From Pictodentalium vernedei (lineage: Eukaryota > Mollusca > Scaphopoda > Dentaliida > Dentaliidae), in NCBI GenBank assembly GCA_031216915.1, contig CM062296.1, forward strand, positions 453,902,287-453,966,286: 64,000 nucleotides of DNA, read 5' to 3'. The notes under the pieces are model-generated. The model did no database searches and was not told where the DNA came from. It worked only from the letters and a program-made list of their open reading frames with translations. How positions within the stretch are numbered: position 1 is the stretch's first letter; each line of letters starts with the position of its first letter. A program made the position numbers and the translations under genes. Shown one piece after another: positions 21,091 through 30,763 of this stretch.

Positions 21091-21330
21091 CTGGTTGAGG
21101 ACCAGATTATTTTTGGTGGTCTGAATTTGGTCATCAAAAGTTGCTCTATTACAAATTATTGGAGAGTGCTAACAGGCACTCTCCAATAATTTGTAATAGA
21201 ACAATTTTTTATAAACAGAATATTATTTATGTTTAACTGAATACGAAACATAGGTAAAGAAAATGTTTCTTTTGCACTCGTACCCTCATTTGTTTGAAAG
21301 GCCTGATTGTGGTTTCCAGCACTCAACCAG
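21091..21330. mobile_element. TTAA-type MITE (CTGGTTGAG family), intact
   Basis: Perfect TIRs CTGGTTGAG/CTCAACCAG are flanked by TTAA at 21087-21090 and 21331-21334. The interior has a long hairpin with arms ACAAATTATTGGAGAGTGC and its complement. The ends fit a piggyBac or Kolobok TTAA insertion. Confidence 0.8.
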
Positions 21331-21589
21331 TTAAAAACTCATTATTTTTTATCTCCATTTTAGTTGATTTTGTGCTGTGTGATCGCGGTTACAAAAAAAC
21401 AAAACAAAAAAACTTATCAGTGAAATCAACATGGAAGCTCTACCTAGGGGCCTTAATCACTCGCCTGTATTTGGGGGTCACATTGAGTTAGACATGGTTC
21501 ATCAACACTACATAGGAATGAAGTCATGAAAGGCAAATTTTATGGAAAAACCCTAAGGAATGGATTTGAACAAACCTGAACCTAACATG

Positions 21590-22479
21590 CTGCCCCCTGC
21601 CACCCCCACCCATAAAGAGCCCAAATATTATGCCAGAGACTCAAATTAAACAAACTTGAATGTGATCCACCTTGAGATATTATATAACAAATATGAAACA
21701 ATTCTGACTGGTGGATCTAAAGAAGAAGGTTTTTAAAGAAATGTCCTCACATTGCACTAAGTTAAACTTTGGGCTCAAATAGGGAGCCAAAATATTAACT
21801 CAGGGACTCGATTTGAACTTGAAACTGACCCTAGAGATGTTGTATACCAAACATGAAAGGCTTCTGATTGGTGGATCTGAAGAAAAAGATTTTAAAAGAA
21901 TTCCCTCATATTGCACTAAGTTAAAATTCAGGCTCCAATAGGGAGCCCAAATATAAACCCAGGGACTCAATTTGAACAACCTTGATTCTGACCTATAGAT
22001 GATGTATATCAAACATGAAAGGATTCTGACTGGTGGATATGAAGAAGATTTTTAAAGAAATTTCCTCATATTTTGCTAAGTTAAAATTTGGGCTCCTACA
22101 GGGAGCCCAATTATTAACCCAGGGACTCGATTTGAACAAACTTGAATCTGACCTCCTCAGAGATGTTATGGACCGAATATCCAAAGATTCTAATTGATGG
22201 GTCGGGAGAAATTTTTTTTAATTTTGGAAAACAATTTATGGGTGCTATAAGAGTAATGCCCCTTGTGGTGCCCCCTGTGGGCATGGCAACTTTATTTGAA
22301 CAAACTTGAATTGACATATGATAAAGAACATGCACCTAAAATTTGGTTCAAGTTGGCACTGTGGTTTATGAGGAGAAGTCAATAATGTGAAGTTCACACC
22401 AGACGGACGACGGACGGATGATGGACAAAAAATGATCACTAAAGCTTCCCATGACTTTCAGTCAGGTGAGCTAAAAAAC
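21590..22479 (+). mobile_element. Tandem-core (HINE-like) element with ~160-bp monomers
   Basis: GGGAGCC-containing monomers recur at about 21782, 21941 and 22101 (period ~160), each with GGGACTCGATTTGAAC, GATGTTGTATACC and GGTGGATCTGAAGAA. A CAGACGGACGACGGACGGAT microsatellite at 22400-22420 and the end GTCAGGTGAGCTAAAAAA follow. The same monomer family is at 61370-62012 and 63449-64000. Confidence 0.75.
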
Positions 22480-22545
22480 GCCCCCCCTCATTTGTTTAAA
22501 AAAAAAATGCCTGAGAATCAATAATTTCATTTTGTTTGGCCTTAC

Positions 22546-22960
22546 CGACTAAACTTTCAAAAATGCTGGTTTGTCAGCATGCAAGTTGATTATCTTCTCC
22601 TCACTGTCAGTATTTATTATTATTATTTATTGGTATTTAAGGTCACATACTTATACACAATGGCTAATCGTGACCATGACAGTTTTACGAGTGGAGGAAG
22701 TCGGAGTACCCGGAGAGAACCACCGAGCATCAATGAGCAATTGTCAGCTCCTCAACATTCTAACTCTGTTCAAGCAGGATTACAATGGTTGAAGACATGT
22801 GCACATCAATGTGCAGTATGCCTTAGTACATGGCGTCATCGTGTCCCCATGTAGGCAACCGAGATAAAGTGCCTTGCCCAAGGACAAAACGCGGGTCGTC
22901 CTACCTCACTGTCAGTATAAAGTCTTCAGAAATTTTCAATATCAAACCTGAGCAATGCAA
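22546..22960 (-). pseudogene. Broken copy of the exon at 9067-9175, split by a SINE
   Basis: Minus strand: acceptor (ATTCTTCAG|TTGCATTGC) and donor (GTCG|GTAAGG) are both retained. After removing the 305-bp insertion (22614-22918) about 110 bp remain, against 109 in the other copy. Indels after SEDF shift the frame into a stop, and residues such as LHAD are readable only in another frame. Upstream and downstream flanks also match the first copy, so the duplication covered intron sequence too. Confidence 0.5.
22614..22903 (-). mobile_element. SINE insertion with 15-bp target-site duplication
   Basis: CCTCACTGTCAGTAT is present at 22599-22613 and 22904-22918, exactly flanking the element. Tail (TTATTATTATTTATTGGTAT) on the left, body to the right; the head is truncated after AAAACGCGGGTCGTCCTA. 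It lies inside the exon copy. Confidence 0.9.
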
Positions 22961-23399
22961 CTGAAGAATATTCGTTATCAAGACAGCAAGTATATGAAAA
23001 ATGATTTCAGCTGCTATCACTCAAGACACCAATAAAGTATATTCACAATTTAGTCTCCGATGTGTTAAAAACTTCCAGAGTAAAATGCACAAAAACGAAT
23101 AATTTCAACAGAGAAAGTCATGCTGGATTTGCGCACATGATTATCTTGGGAGTACATTTCAAATACCTGAAAAGTGCAGACTCTTGATTTCTCTTTTCAA
23201 ATCTTCAAAGTGATGTAATTGAAAACACCCGAAACTTTCACATGAATATATTTCATGGACGATTTAACACATCGCATGCTACTGGTAGATGTTCCTGCCC
23301 ATGCAGTACAGGATTTCTCTTAACATTGAAATATGTACAATTTTGGAACATTTAATCCAATTTCCACCCTGTAAATTGAATGGACTTTTTCATCAATTA

Positions 23400-23514
23400 T
23401 TTCTCAAGTTAAATTTAGAAAAATCTTCTTCAAATCTAGTCATGGCTGCTTGATAGCAGCCATGACTAGATTTGATGAAAAATATCTCCAAAATACTCAG
23501 TGGGTTTAATGTTT
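23400..23514. mobile_element. CATGGCTGC hairpin MITE
   Basis: Arms CAAATCTAGTCATGGCTGCT and AGCAGCCATGACTAGATTTG are perfect around a small loop. The right edge ACTCAGTGGGTTTAA mirrors the TTAACCCGCTGAGT edge of the copy at 52765. Confidence 0.8.
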
Positions 23515-23527
23515 CAGAAATGGAACA

Positions 23528-23866
23528 TTGGTTGTATCACTAGGCCACCGATGCTGGTGTATCAGCACAATGCAGAAGGACATGCAACCACATCCGATTA
23601 TCCTCCTACTAGCCAGCTCTCCAACATTGTAACTCTGCACTGCAGCACAGGCAGGGTTAGATTGGTTGAAGACATGCGTGCCATCGATGTGCAGTATGCG
23701 GCAGCATCGTGCCCCCATGTAGACAATCGGGGTTAAATGCCATGCCCAAGGACATAACACGGGAGTCCGAATTGATTGCTCAGACGGGTACCCATCCAAT
23801 GATTAACTGGGCTTGACATTGCTTAACTTCGGTGATCTGACGAGAACCGGTTACTGCAATGCCAAT
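23528..23866 (-). mobile_element. 5S rRNA-derived SINE
   Basis: On the minus strand 23866-23784 reads like the internal part of an invertebrate 5S rRNA: ACCGGTTCTCGTCAGATCAC, then CGAAGTTAAGCA, then TTGGATGGGTACCCG, in the right order and spacing. It covers the internal promoter region (A box, intermediate element and C box). The first ~25 nt of 5S are altered. It runs directly into the same SINE body as the tRNA-headed copies (CCTTGGGCATGGCATTTAAC, AACCCTGCCTGTGCTGCAGT), so this is a SINE with an exchanged head rather than a 5S gene. Confidence 0.8.
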
Positions 23867-23867
23867 T

Positions 23868-24185
23868 TAACCTGTTAATTGCATATAGGTTATAGAGTAA
23901 ACTCATGTTAACTGAATAAAAAAATCTTGTAATTTGTCAAAAAAAAATTACCCTGACTTCCCCCAGTTTTCCTTTGTTTACTGACCTATTTGGCCTCAGT
24001 GCATCTAATACAGGCATTTAATCTATTATATCTTGTTTGACAGAGCTCAAAATATAAAAGAATAAATGCAAAGTTTATCCCTAGAACACAGGAAAGTGAC
24101 ACAATCTCTGTTAATTGAATACTCCTGTTAATTGAATAATTTTCACTGGTCAAGTGGCTATTCAATTAATAGGGTTTTTATGACA
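23868..24185. mobile_element. pogo-like MITE, copy 3 (deleted centre)
   Basis: Begins TTTAACCTGTTAATTGCATA and ends CAATTAATAGGGTTTTTATG. The central hairpin keeps only its left arm (TCTTGTTTGACAGAGCTC) before AAAATATAAAAG. Confidence 0.6.
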
Positions 24186-24275
24186 AATTATTGGAGAGTG
24201 CCTGTGTAATAAAACTAATTGCGAAAAACAAATTCAGACCAGCAAAAATAATTTAGCACTCAACCAGTTAATATT
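24186..24275. mobile_element. TTAACTGGT-family MITE, right half
   Basis: Begins in ATTATTGGAGAGTGCCTGTG and ends GCACTCAACCAGTTAA, matching the right end of 21091-21330. Confidence 0.6.
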
Positions 24276-24382
24276 CAAATAAAGTCACACTCTGACTGCA
24301 CAACATCCACATAACTATAAAATCAAGTTTAACCCGGCCTCTACTCAACATTTAAAACTGGCCAGCACTATGCACAAAACTC

Positions 24383-24835
24383 ACCATTAAATTTTCATTA
24401 TTTTTCATTGTCTCAAAAACTTAGCTCATGACCCCTCACCTGAATGAGCTAGATCCAATGAAGGGTCATAAGCTATTTTTTTTATGCAAAAAATGAAGAA
24501 ATTTAGTTATCAGGCATCGATTCAATTTTTTAAAATTGAATAGCAGTTTTCTAAGGTTGGATAAATTTGGATTAGCATTTCCTATTAATTACGTGATTTT
24601 TTATTTGAAATTAATTAGCTATAGTTGAAAATTAATTCAAAAACTGCTATGCGAATAATCCAGTTAAATTGAGCCCTGTTAACACGAAAGAAAGACGGCA
24701 CTTGCAAACAAAAATAAATAATTTTTTTCATTTCTTACATCAAAAACATAGGTGTTGATCTCTTCATTTGAACAAGCTTGATGGGCTCATTCCAAAGATG
24801 GCTCATAAGCTATGTTTTTGAGACAAAAAATAAAA
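24383..24835. mobile_element. Two degenerate CCCTTTAC-family MITEs
   Basis: Two hairpin remnants: one around 24410-24490 (CTCATGACCCCTCACC with GAAGGGTCATAAGC), one at 24690-24830 opening GGCACTTGCAAACAAAAATA and containing AAACATAGGTGTTGATCTC. Ends are poorly preserved. Confidence 0.5.
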
Positions 24836-26072
24836 CCAGAGGCTCAAGTGAGCCTAAAATGCTCACCTGGCTCAAGGTGTCAAAAGAGATGAGTGTATTA
24901 GTAAGTGATCAGCAGCAAGAGTAATTTTTTGATTTACTATGACACAACCAAAGGCAACGTTTTTGGCTATTCATTTCTGCTTGACCTAGGAAAGCTTCCT
25001 AGCAAGCTCTGTTCTGTGAAGTATTAAAAAAAACAACAACTGAACAAAATTTTTGTTTTGTTTTCAACTACTGTGGTTCTCTCTACCACTTCCCACACCA
25101 CCCACCTCCAACATAAAAAAAAAAAATTCCGGCATAAATGAAATAATTATGACCCAGTTATATACTACATGACAAATGTGGTTCACATCTGCCCATTGGA
25201 CCTTAAAATAGAAATTTTGAGTGTAGCACAAATTTTGCTTTCCTGAGTTTCTTTGAAAAAAGTGAATCTGCATCACTAAAGTAAGTTCCAAACAAGAAAT
25301 CCAAGCATTACCGCAAGTGGCTTATAAAATGAGGATTTTTAAAGCATTTTAGGCTTATGGAGCATTAACTCCCATCCCAAGGGATATAGTAATTTTGGGT
25401 GGAAAAATCAAAGAGTAAATTCCATCAGCCTGAAGATAGCAGCAGCATCATTTGATCAAAGGAGAAAAGGTTTACTCCAAAAATGGTCTGTGCCATAAAT
25501 GAATGAATTTGGCCCAGTGGTTTTAAAGAAAAAGAAAAATTTCAAACTGGAGTAACAGAATTTTACTGCCACCAGTAAATTCAAGTTGTGTGAAAATGGT
25601 TAAAGCATCAAAAATAAACAAAACAGAAAGAGAATTTAAGTAGGCTTATTTTTTGGGGGTAAAATATTTTGAAAGAAATCATACATGGGTTTTCGTTAAC
25701 AGTATTACATGAAATAAAATCTTTGGAACCGACATTGAAGTCTTGAGAGGGTTAAATTAAAGATACTCATACAGGAATCAGAGAAATTTTTTCCAAGAAA
25801 CCAGGAAAAACATGCATGTGCCACTTAAAACATTTCAGGGTTAACAAAACAAGGAAGGAAAATTTTTACAGAATTTGATGGAAGAGATAACATTGGAAAC
25901 TAACAATTTGCATAGGGAAATCTTACTGCATAAATGCAGACTCATCATTTTTCGAATACCCTCTACCAGGCACACTGATAGAACCGGTGGCAATTTTTTC
26001 TAACCAATCCATTCTACTGGTCCAAAGGATGCTTCATACCAAATAACAGCTCTCTGTTCCGTGTGGTTTGGG
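24836..26072 (+). mobile_element. Long tandem-core repeat, copy 1 (truncated by the DIRS element)
   Basis: Opens GAGGCTCAAGTGAGCCTAAA and GCTCACCTGGCTCAAG. From 25270 it runs parallel to 33108-34564 and 37264-37310 (words AGTAAGTTCCAAACAAGAAA, GGCTTATGGAGCATTAAC, TGCTTCATACCAAATAACAG). Similarity stops at GTGGTTTGGG, where the DIRS element begins. Confidence 0.7.
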
Positions 26073-26520
26073 AAATTTAAATTTTCTAGTAAATTTCCTT
26101 TCTTATTATACCTACTGCAATTGTTTACAGCAGGTTTGCATTACAGTGGAAGTCCCTAACTTGGAAAAATACTCTCTATTTTCTTCTTTCTGGGAAAGAA
26201 AAGTGGTGCAAAAGCACCAAGAAAAAATAAGCCAAAACTGGGTTGAGTGTGACCGGTGCACACCCAGTAGGGGACACTCTTCTCCTTGTCCAATCCACCG
26301 CTTCTGGAACCAGTGTGAAGATGTATAACCAACGTGTCATTCTACTGAATCTGCCAACATTGGAGTTATGTGATTAGCAGGGAGGAAGGATTCTTGCCCG
26401 AAAAAGAAGATGGGAGGGCCTCCACGTAAACAATTGCGTTAGGTGTAAAAAGAAAGGAAATTTACTATAAAATTTAAATTTCTTATCAACCTACCTTACA
26501 ATTGTTTACAGCAGGCTGAA
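26073..26520. repeat. DIRS terminal and internal complementary repeats
   Basis: 26073-26126 (starting AAATTTAAATTTT, with TAGTAAATTTCCTTTCTT) is repeated in inverse at 26427-26480. The word CAATTGTTTACAGCAGG occurs at 26118 and again in direct orientation at 26500. Two direct and one inverted copy fit the split direct/inverted ends of DIRS elements; a separate fold-back insertion is an alternative. Confidence 0.6.
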
Positions 26521-26802
26521 TAGACAACAGGAGGAGGGAATCACATAAACAACTCCCACATAACCCGACTGCGCTGGAACCATGGACAGAAGAAAACTTC
26601 CCTAGGCCTATAAAACCACAGCATCACAGCCATTAGTAAATGACAATGAGAGATGAGGCGTATGGCCCTGTGACACACAGACAGAAAGGACAGCACCATG
26701 AACAGGGCTAGAACTGACCCTGCAAGAACCCTAATAGCTATGGTTGATGACAGCCAGAGCAGAAGAAAAGAGGGCCTAAGAAAAAAGGTCCTCAGACTAC
26801 TC

Positions 26803-27680
26803 CTACAACTGACGCAGATAGGTGGAGAAAGTAGAAGCATTTCTCCAGTAGGCTGCCTGCATAACATCCGACAACTGACGTAGTTAGCATAAGCCCAGGA
26901 GGTAGACAATGCACGCACCTCGTGGGCAGAAAAAACGTTTGGTAATAGGTAATATAATCGCCAGTCGCTAGACGAGCGTGTGATGCACGAATAGAAAGAC
27001 AAATCCATCTAGAAATGGACTGAGGAGAGATATTCTGTCGACCAGGGATAACAGACAGAAATATATCTTTTCCTGTCTTTCCTAATGAACTGCAAACGAT
27101 TGAGGTAAATGCGAATTGCACGAACCAAACAGAGCAAACGGTGATGACCCTCAGTAGAAGGAAGAGCCCTGAAGCAGATTGGAGGTTGTGTAGTTTCTGG
27201 CATCTGATTCTTGGCCAGAAATGAGCAATCAGTGGTAAAGTAACACTGTTGGGGGAGCTCCTGAAAAAGGCCAGATCAACAGAGAGGGCATGAAGCTCAC
27301 TAACCCTTCTGGCTGAGGCCAAAGCCATCAGAAAAGCTGTCTTGTATGTGAGAAAATGCATATCCACCTGGGATTAAGATTCGAATGGCGCACCCCCCTT
27401 CCCTCCCCCCCCCAAAGCAAAGCAGCACCCAAAAAAGATACCATCTTGTGGGAAGCTGTAAAATCCTAGGCCTTTTCAAAAGAAAGTGCTGAATAAGCTT
27501 GGAGAGGTATGAATTATTGCCAATATGATGCTTTCCCACATACGAAGAGGTCTCCGAAAGCATGGACCTGTACCCTACAGTAACCAGCATCTCATTCATC
27601 ATCACCTTCTACAGTAACAGGTTGGAGACCCCAAGAATCAAACAGATATACCAGAAACTTAGCTGTATAGGCTAAACCAG
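26803..27680 (-). pseudogene. DIRS tyrosine recombinase (frameshifted)
   Basis: Role: integrates the circular cDNA of DIRS elements by site-specific recombination. On the minus strand the reading starts near KFLVYLFDSWGLQPVTV (~27660), continues in another frame with SKLIQHFLLKRPR, then YKTAFLMALASARRVSELHA (catalytic Arg in ARRVSEL), then AHEVRALSTSWAY (the H-x-x-R box), then DVMQAAYWRNASTFSTYLRQ with the likely catalytic Tyr, and a stop at 26803-26805. The segments lie in at least three frames, so frameshifts and internal stops have killed it. The R, H-R and Y signature residues are still readable. Downstream open frames to 26541 are out of frame continuations. Confidence 0.8.
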
Positions 27681-27756
27681 TGGAGAGCCGCCTTGAAGAA
27701 GAAATGCACTCCACTGCTCATCTTGAAAACCTCTACAGGACCTGATATGCGGGAAC

Positions 27757-28186
27757 TCACAATGAAGTCAGGTCAACATGAAAACTTCTCGGGTGACCTC
27801 GGCAAAGAAGGTCGAGACGTAGAGGGAGACATGCCGGAACTTCCGTCAACAGAGAGCAGAGCTGATTGATCCACACCTGCTGAGGCGACAGGGGAGCGAT
27901 CAGAATGATTCGACAACTGCAGGTTCGTATCTTGGCTAGAACTTGAGGCAGAATTGGAACCGGCGGGAAGGCGTAGCCGACTAGACCATTCCAGTCGAGT
28001 AACAGAGCATCCTCGGCGAAAGCCAGAGGATTTAGACACAGGAACACGAAAGTGTACACCTGAGGGTTCCAACGGGTTGCAAAAAGATTGATGTGGGGAC
28101 GACCCCAGAGAGCACAAATGACTGGAACACTGCCCTGTGAAGCATCCACTCGGAGGAAATGAACCTGCCCTGTTGGGATAGGGAGT
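27757..28186 (-). pseudogene. DIRS RT/RNase H ORF, C-terminal conserved region
   Basis: Minus-strand reading has PHINLFATRWNPQVYTF, then LAFAEDALLLDWNGLVGYAF, PPVPILPQVLAKIRTC and RIILIAPLSPQQVW, which is the conserved segment that follows RNase H in DIRS polyproteins (pattern I/N-LFATR-N ... DAL...W..L..YAFPP). It is in a different frame from the RNase H reading, indicating another frameshift. It ends just upstream of the recombinase reading. Confidence 0.7.
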
Positions 28187-28530
28187 CGGCTAGGACGTTC
28201 AGACAACCGGTAAGGTGACAAACCACCACCCTGGTGTTGACATCTTGAGCGAGCAGTAGAAGATCCCGAGCCAATTTGTACGTGGGAACCGAGTGTGTGC
28301 CACCCTGGTTCCAAATGTAAGTGACAACTGTTGAATTCTCGGACAACAGAAGGACCTGGCGATTCAAAAGGTGGGGGATCCATTGCCGGATACTCAGAAG
28401 AATAGCAAGAAGCTCCTTCTGGTTGATGTGAAGAGCTGTTTGATCCTGGTCCCATACCCCTTGAAGGGAGAGACTAGAGGATCCAACGCCGCGCACCATC
28501 CGAGATAGCTGGCATCAACTGTCAGAACAC
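28187..28530 (-). pseudogene. DIRS RNase H domain (frameshifted)
   Basis: Degrades the RNA strand of the cDNA hybrid in DIRS replication. The first acidic residue is in VLTVDASYLGW (frame of the upstream segment), the second in HINQKELLAILLSIRQW, the fourth in NVLADSLSQQ. The third position reads LLLSENSTVVTYIWNQGG, where the family has S-D-N, so Asp is replaced by Glu. A frameshift separates the first acidic residue from the rest. Decay makes the substitution likely a late mutation. Confidence 0.75.
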
Positions 28531-29360
28531 GATTGGACATGGGCAAGTCCAACAGAACTCCCTGCATAATCCACTGAACATCCATCCAGGTAGGAAGGCG
28601 ATGATGAAGAGATGCTGGTAACTGAAGCACCCGATCTAGAGGATCGACATTCAGCCTCCAAAGACTGAGAAACTGTGGGAGAGGTCTGACATACAGCTGA
28701 CCTAGAGGAATGAGATCCATCACCGAACCGCAGAGACCTAGCAGCCGGAGAATACCTTGAGGTGTCACGGATGTGGACTGAGTAAGAGTCAGGCCGAAAG
28801 CCAAGACAAGAGAATCACAGCCCTCACCTGGGGAATCGCCACCGTATTCAGCTGAGTATGGAAGTCCATTCCCAGGTGACAAAATGAGTAGAAAGGACCA
28901 GGCCGGACTTCTCTTCATTGACTCTGAACCCTAGCGACGTGAGCCAGCTCAAGTGTGTCGACATCTGACTCCAGAAGAGCAGCATTGGAGTACCTCTGGA
29001 GGATATCGTCCAGATACGCCGAAGCAGTTACTGTGGACTGAGAGCGATGGAAGGCGTTCACATGCGGCATCAGTCGGATGAAGGCCCAAGGAGCCAGGTT
29101 GAGGCCGAAAGGCACGGCCTTGAACTGGTAAATTCACACCAGAAAAGCGAACCTGAGATACTTTCATGAAATCTGATGAAACGGAATGTGAAAGTAAGTG
29201 CCTCGCAGGTTGATGCTGGAAGCGAAATCTCCCTGGTGAACGGTGCGGCGAACCAACCTGACAGTCTCCATGCTGTACTTCAGAGCAATGATAGACTGGT
29301 TCAGGACACTCAGATCGATAACTGGTCGGAGTCGGCCGTCCTTCTTCGGCACCATGAACA
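28531..29360 (-). pseudogene. DIRS reverse transcriptase domain (frameshifted)
   Basis: The minus-strand reading opens MVPKKDGRLRPVIDLSVLNQ at 29355, a hallmark of DIRS/Ty3-type RTs, with FASSINLRGTYFHIPFH where the first catalytic Asp of (S-x-D-L) should be; here it is Asn. MPFGLNLAPWAFIRLM follows at 29115 and the catalytic box AYLDDIL at about 29005-29016. Between them two short frame changes are needed. The thumb/connection region continues from 28918 in a third frame (WMDVQWIMQG). Template use and priming cannot be inferred. Confidence 0.8.
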
Positions 29361-29448
29361 GGAGGGAATAAAATCACACTGAATGAATGTTCTTGGCAAC
29401 CTCGAACGCCCCTTTTGACGGTGATCAAAAGTTCCCGACGTGAAACGT

Positions 29449-30763
29449 CTAATGGAACTTGGGGTGGAAGAGGCACTCTCGACAGTGTGGGGTGCCTTGA
29501 AAGGATATCTGCAGACCGGACCAAACATCTAACACCCAAGGATTAGAGGTGATCATGGCCCAATGGTCTGCAAACTCGGTTATCCCTCCTCTAACCTGGG
29601 ACGAATTGAGGCGAGTACCTTCACTTTGAGCCCTGGCAAATATTGTGAGAGGAGAAACCACCTCCTCTGCTAGATGAAGGATCCTGAGACCTCCCTCTCG
29701 ACTGCCGACACTTACCCTTACCACGTAAGAGGAAGAAGCGGAAGCAGGAAGATCAGCCCTTGGCTCCACAGAGGAAGCAGAAGGGCGTTTGTAAGGCTTG
29801 AAATGACCCCGGCCTCCAACAGAAGGAGGATCAAGCTGGCGAAGCAGCAGCTGATCTTTGAAACGACGCAGGACAGCATCACAGACCATCGCCACGGAAT
29901 CATGGAATAGTCGCAGACCCACCAAAGAAGCAGATCGAAGAGCAGCACCCTGGCCTTCAGGAAGGGAATGGCTTGTGACCAACACAGCGTCCCAGCGAAC
30001 TAATTCCAAATTAGCCGTGTTACAGGCATGTGTGTGAGTAAGATGCATGAGCATCTTAGAGATCACACCCAAAGGAGCCTGCATGTCATCAAACTTATCT
30101 GGAGGCAGATAAGCAGCCAAGGCAGAAACAATGTGATCTGAGAGAGAAAGCATGCCTAGCATCTCTCTGGATAAGCTCAACATGGACTCCAGTCGTCATA
30201 GAAATAACAGCTGACTTGGGCTAGGAGTCCTGATCCAAGACCGTCAAAGTCTTACAGACCGACGGATTGGCGGAATCGTAGGAACGATAATGCACAGGGG
30301 GCGAAAAGGTATAGAGACTATTGAAGAACGAAGTCTTCATAGCCTTGGAACTCAGCTTTGAATAAAATGATGCAAAAGCTTCGACCACTGGTACGGTCAA
30401 AGGCACCCAGAAGCAGGTTGCTCCACAGGCTGTAGGCGAACACCCGATGATCACGGCCTGGCTGAAACCTCCATCTGGTCCGACGGTTTGAAGGAACTCA
30501 AACACAAAGTCAAGAGCCGCTCCGAAGTCAGAAGACTGATGGCTCTCAACATCAGGTGTGTCTGACCCATCAGAGTCGGAAGGCACATAGCCCATGTCGG
30601 GCATACCAGCTGATGCCTCCCATGGTGTAGGAACACCAGGAGGATCTGAAAGCAGCGGCCTGCTTACAATCCCATCAGGCACCACCGCGGAGTGTGCCAG
30701 GAAGCCACTAGAAGCTTCGATGGAGGTAACAGGAAGGCTCTTGAAAAGAGCCTGCATAAGCAA
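29449..30763 (-). pseudogene. DIRS gag-like region
   Basis: Two overlapping minus-strand segments, 30221-30763 and 29449-30183, in different frames. The first is Ser/Pro/Asp-rich; the second has LVRWDAVLVTSHSLPEG then ALRSASLVGLRLFHDSVAMV then GRGHFKPYKRPSAS, the type of helical, basic-ended protein that precedes RT in DIRS elements. Identification rests mainly on position. Open frames at 31120-31413 may be further upstream gag or leader. Confidence 0.55.

Larger units (their letters stand above)
20933..22523. mobile_element. Candidate inserted element with 12-bp TIR
   Basis: GATTCTCAGGCA near 20935 is repeated in inverse as TGCCTGAGAATC at 22509-22520. The stretch is absent from the paralogous block at 8855-9240. 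It holds a TTAA MITE and a tandem-core element, so the TIR could belong to a composite. No clear target duplication was seen. Confidence 0.35.

Noticed and set aside
23784..23866. 5S rRNA gene
   Set aside because: Only the internal part is 5S-like, it is diverged, and it fuses to a SINE body.
26541..27008. Continuous 155-aa minus-strand protein downstream of the recombinase
   Set aside because: It carries the H-x-x-R box but then goes out of frame; the family-like reading with the catalytic Tyr stops at 26803.
29674..29910. Plus-strand open frames inside the DIRS element
   Set aside because: They are antisense shadows of the gag/RT region.
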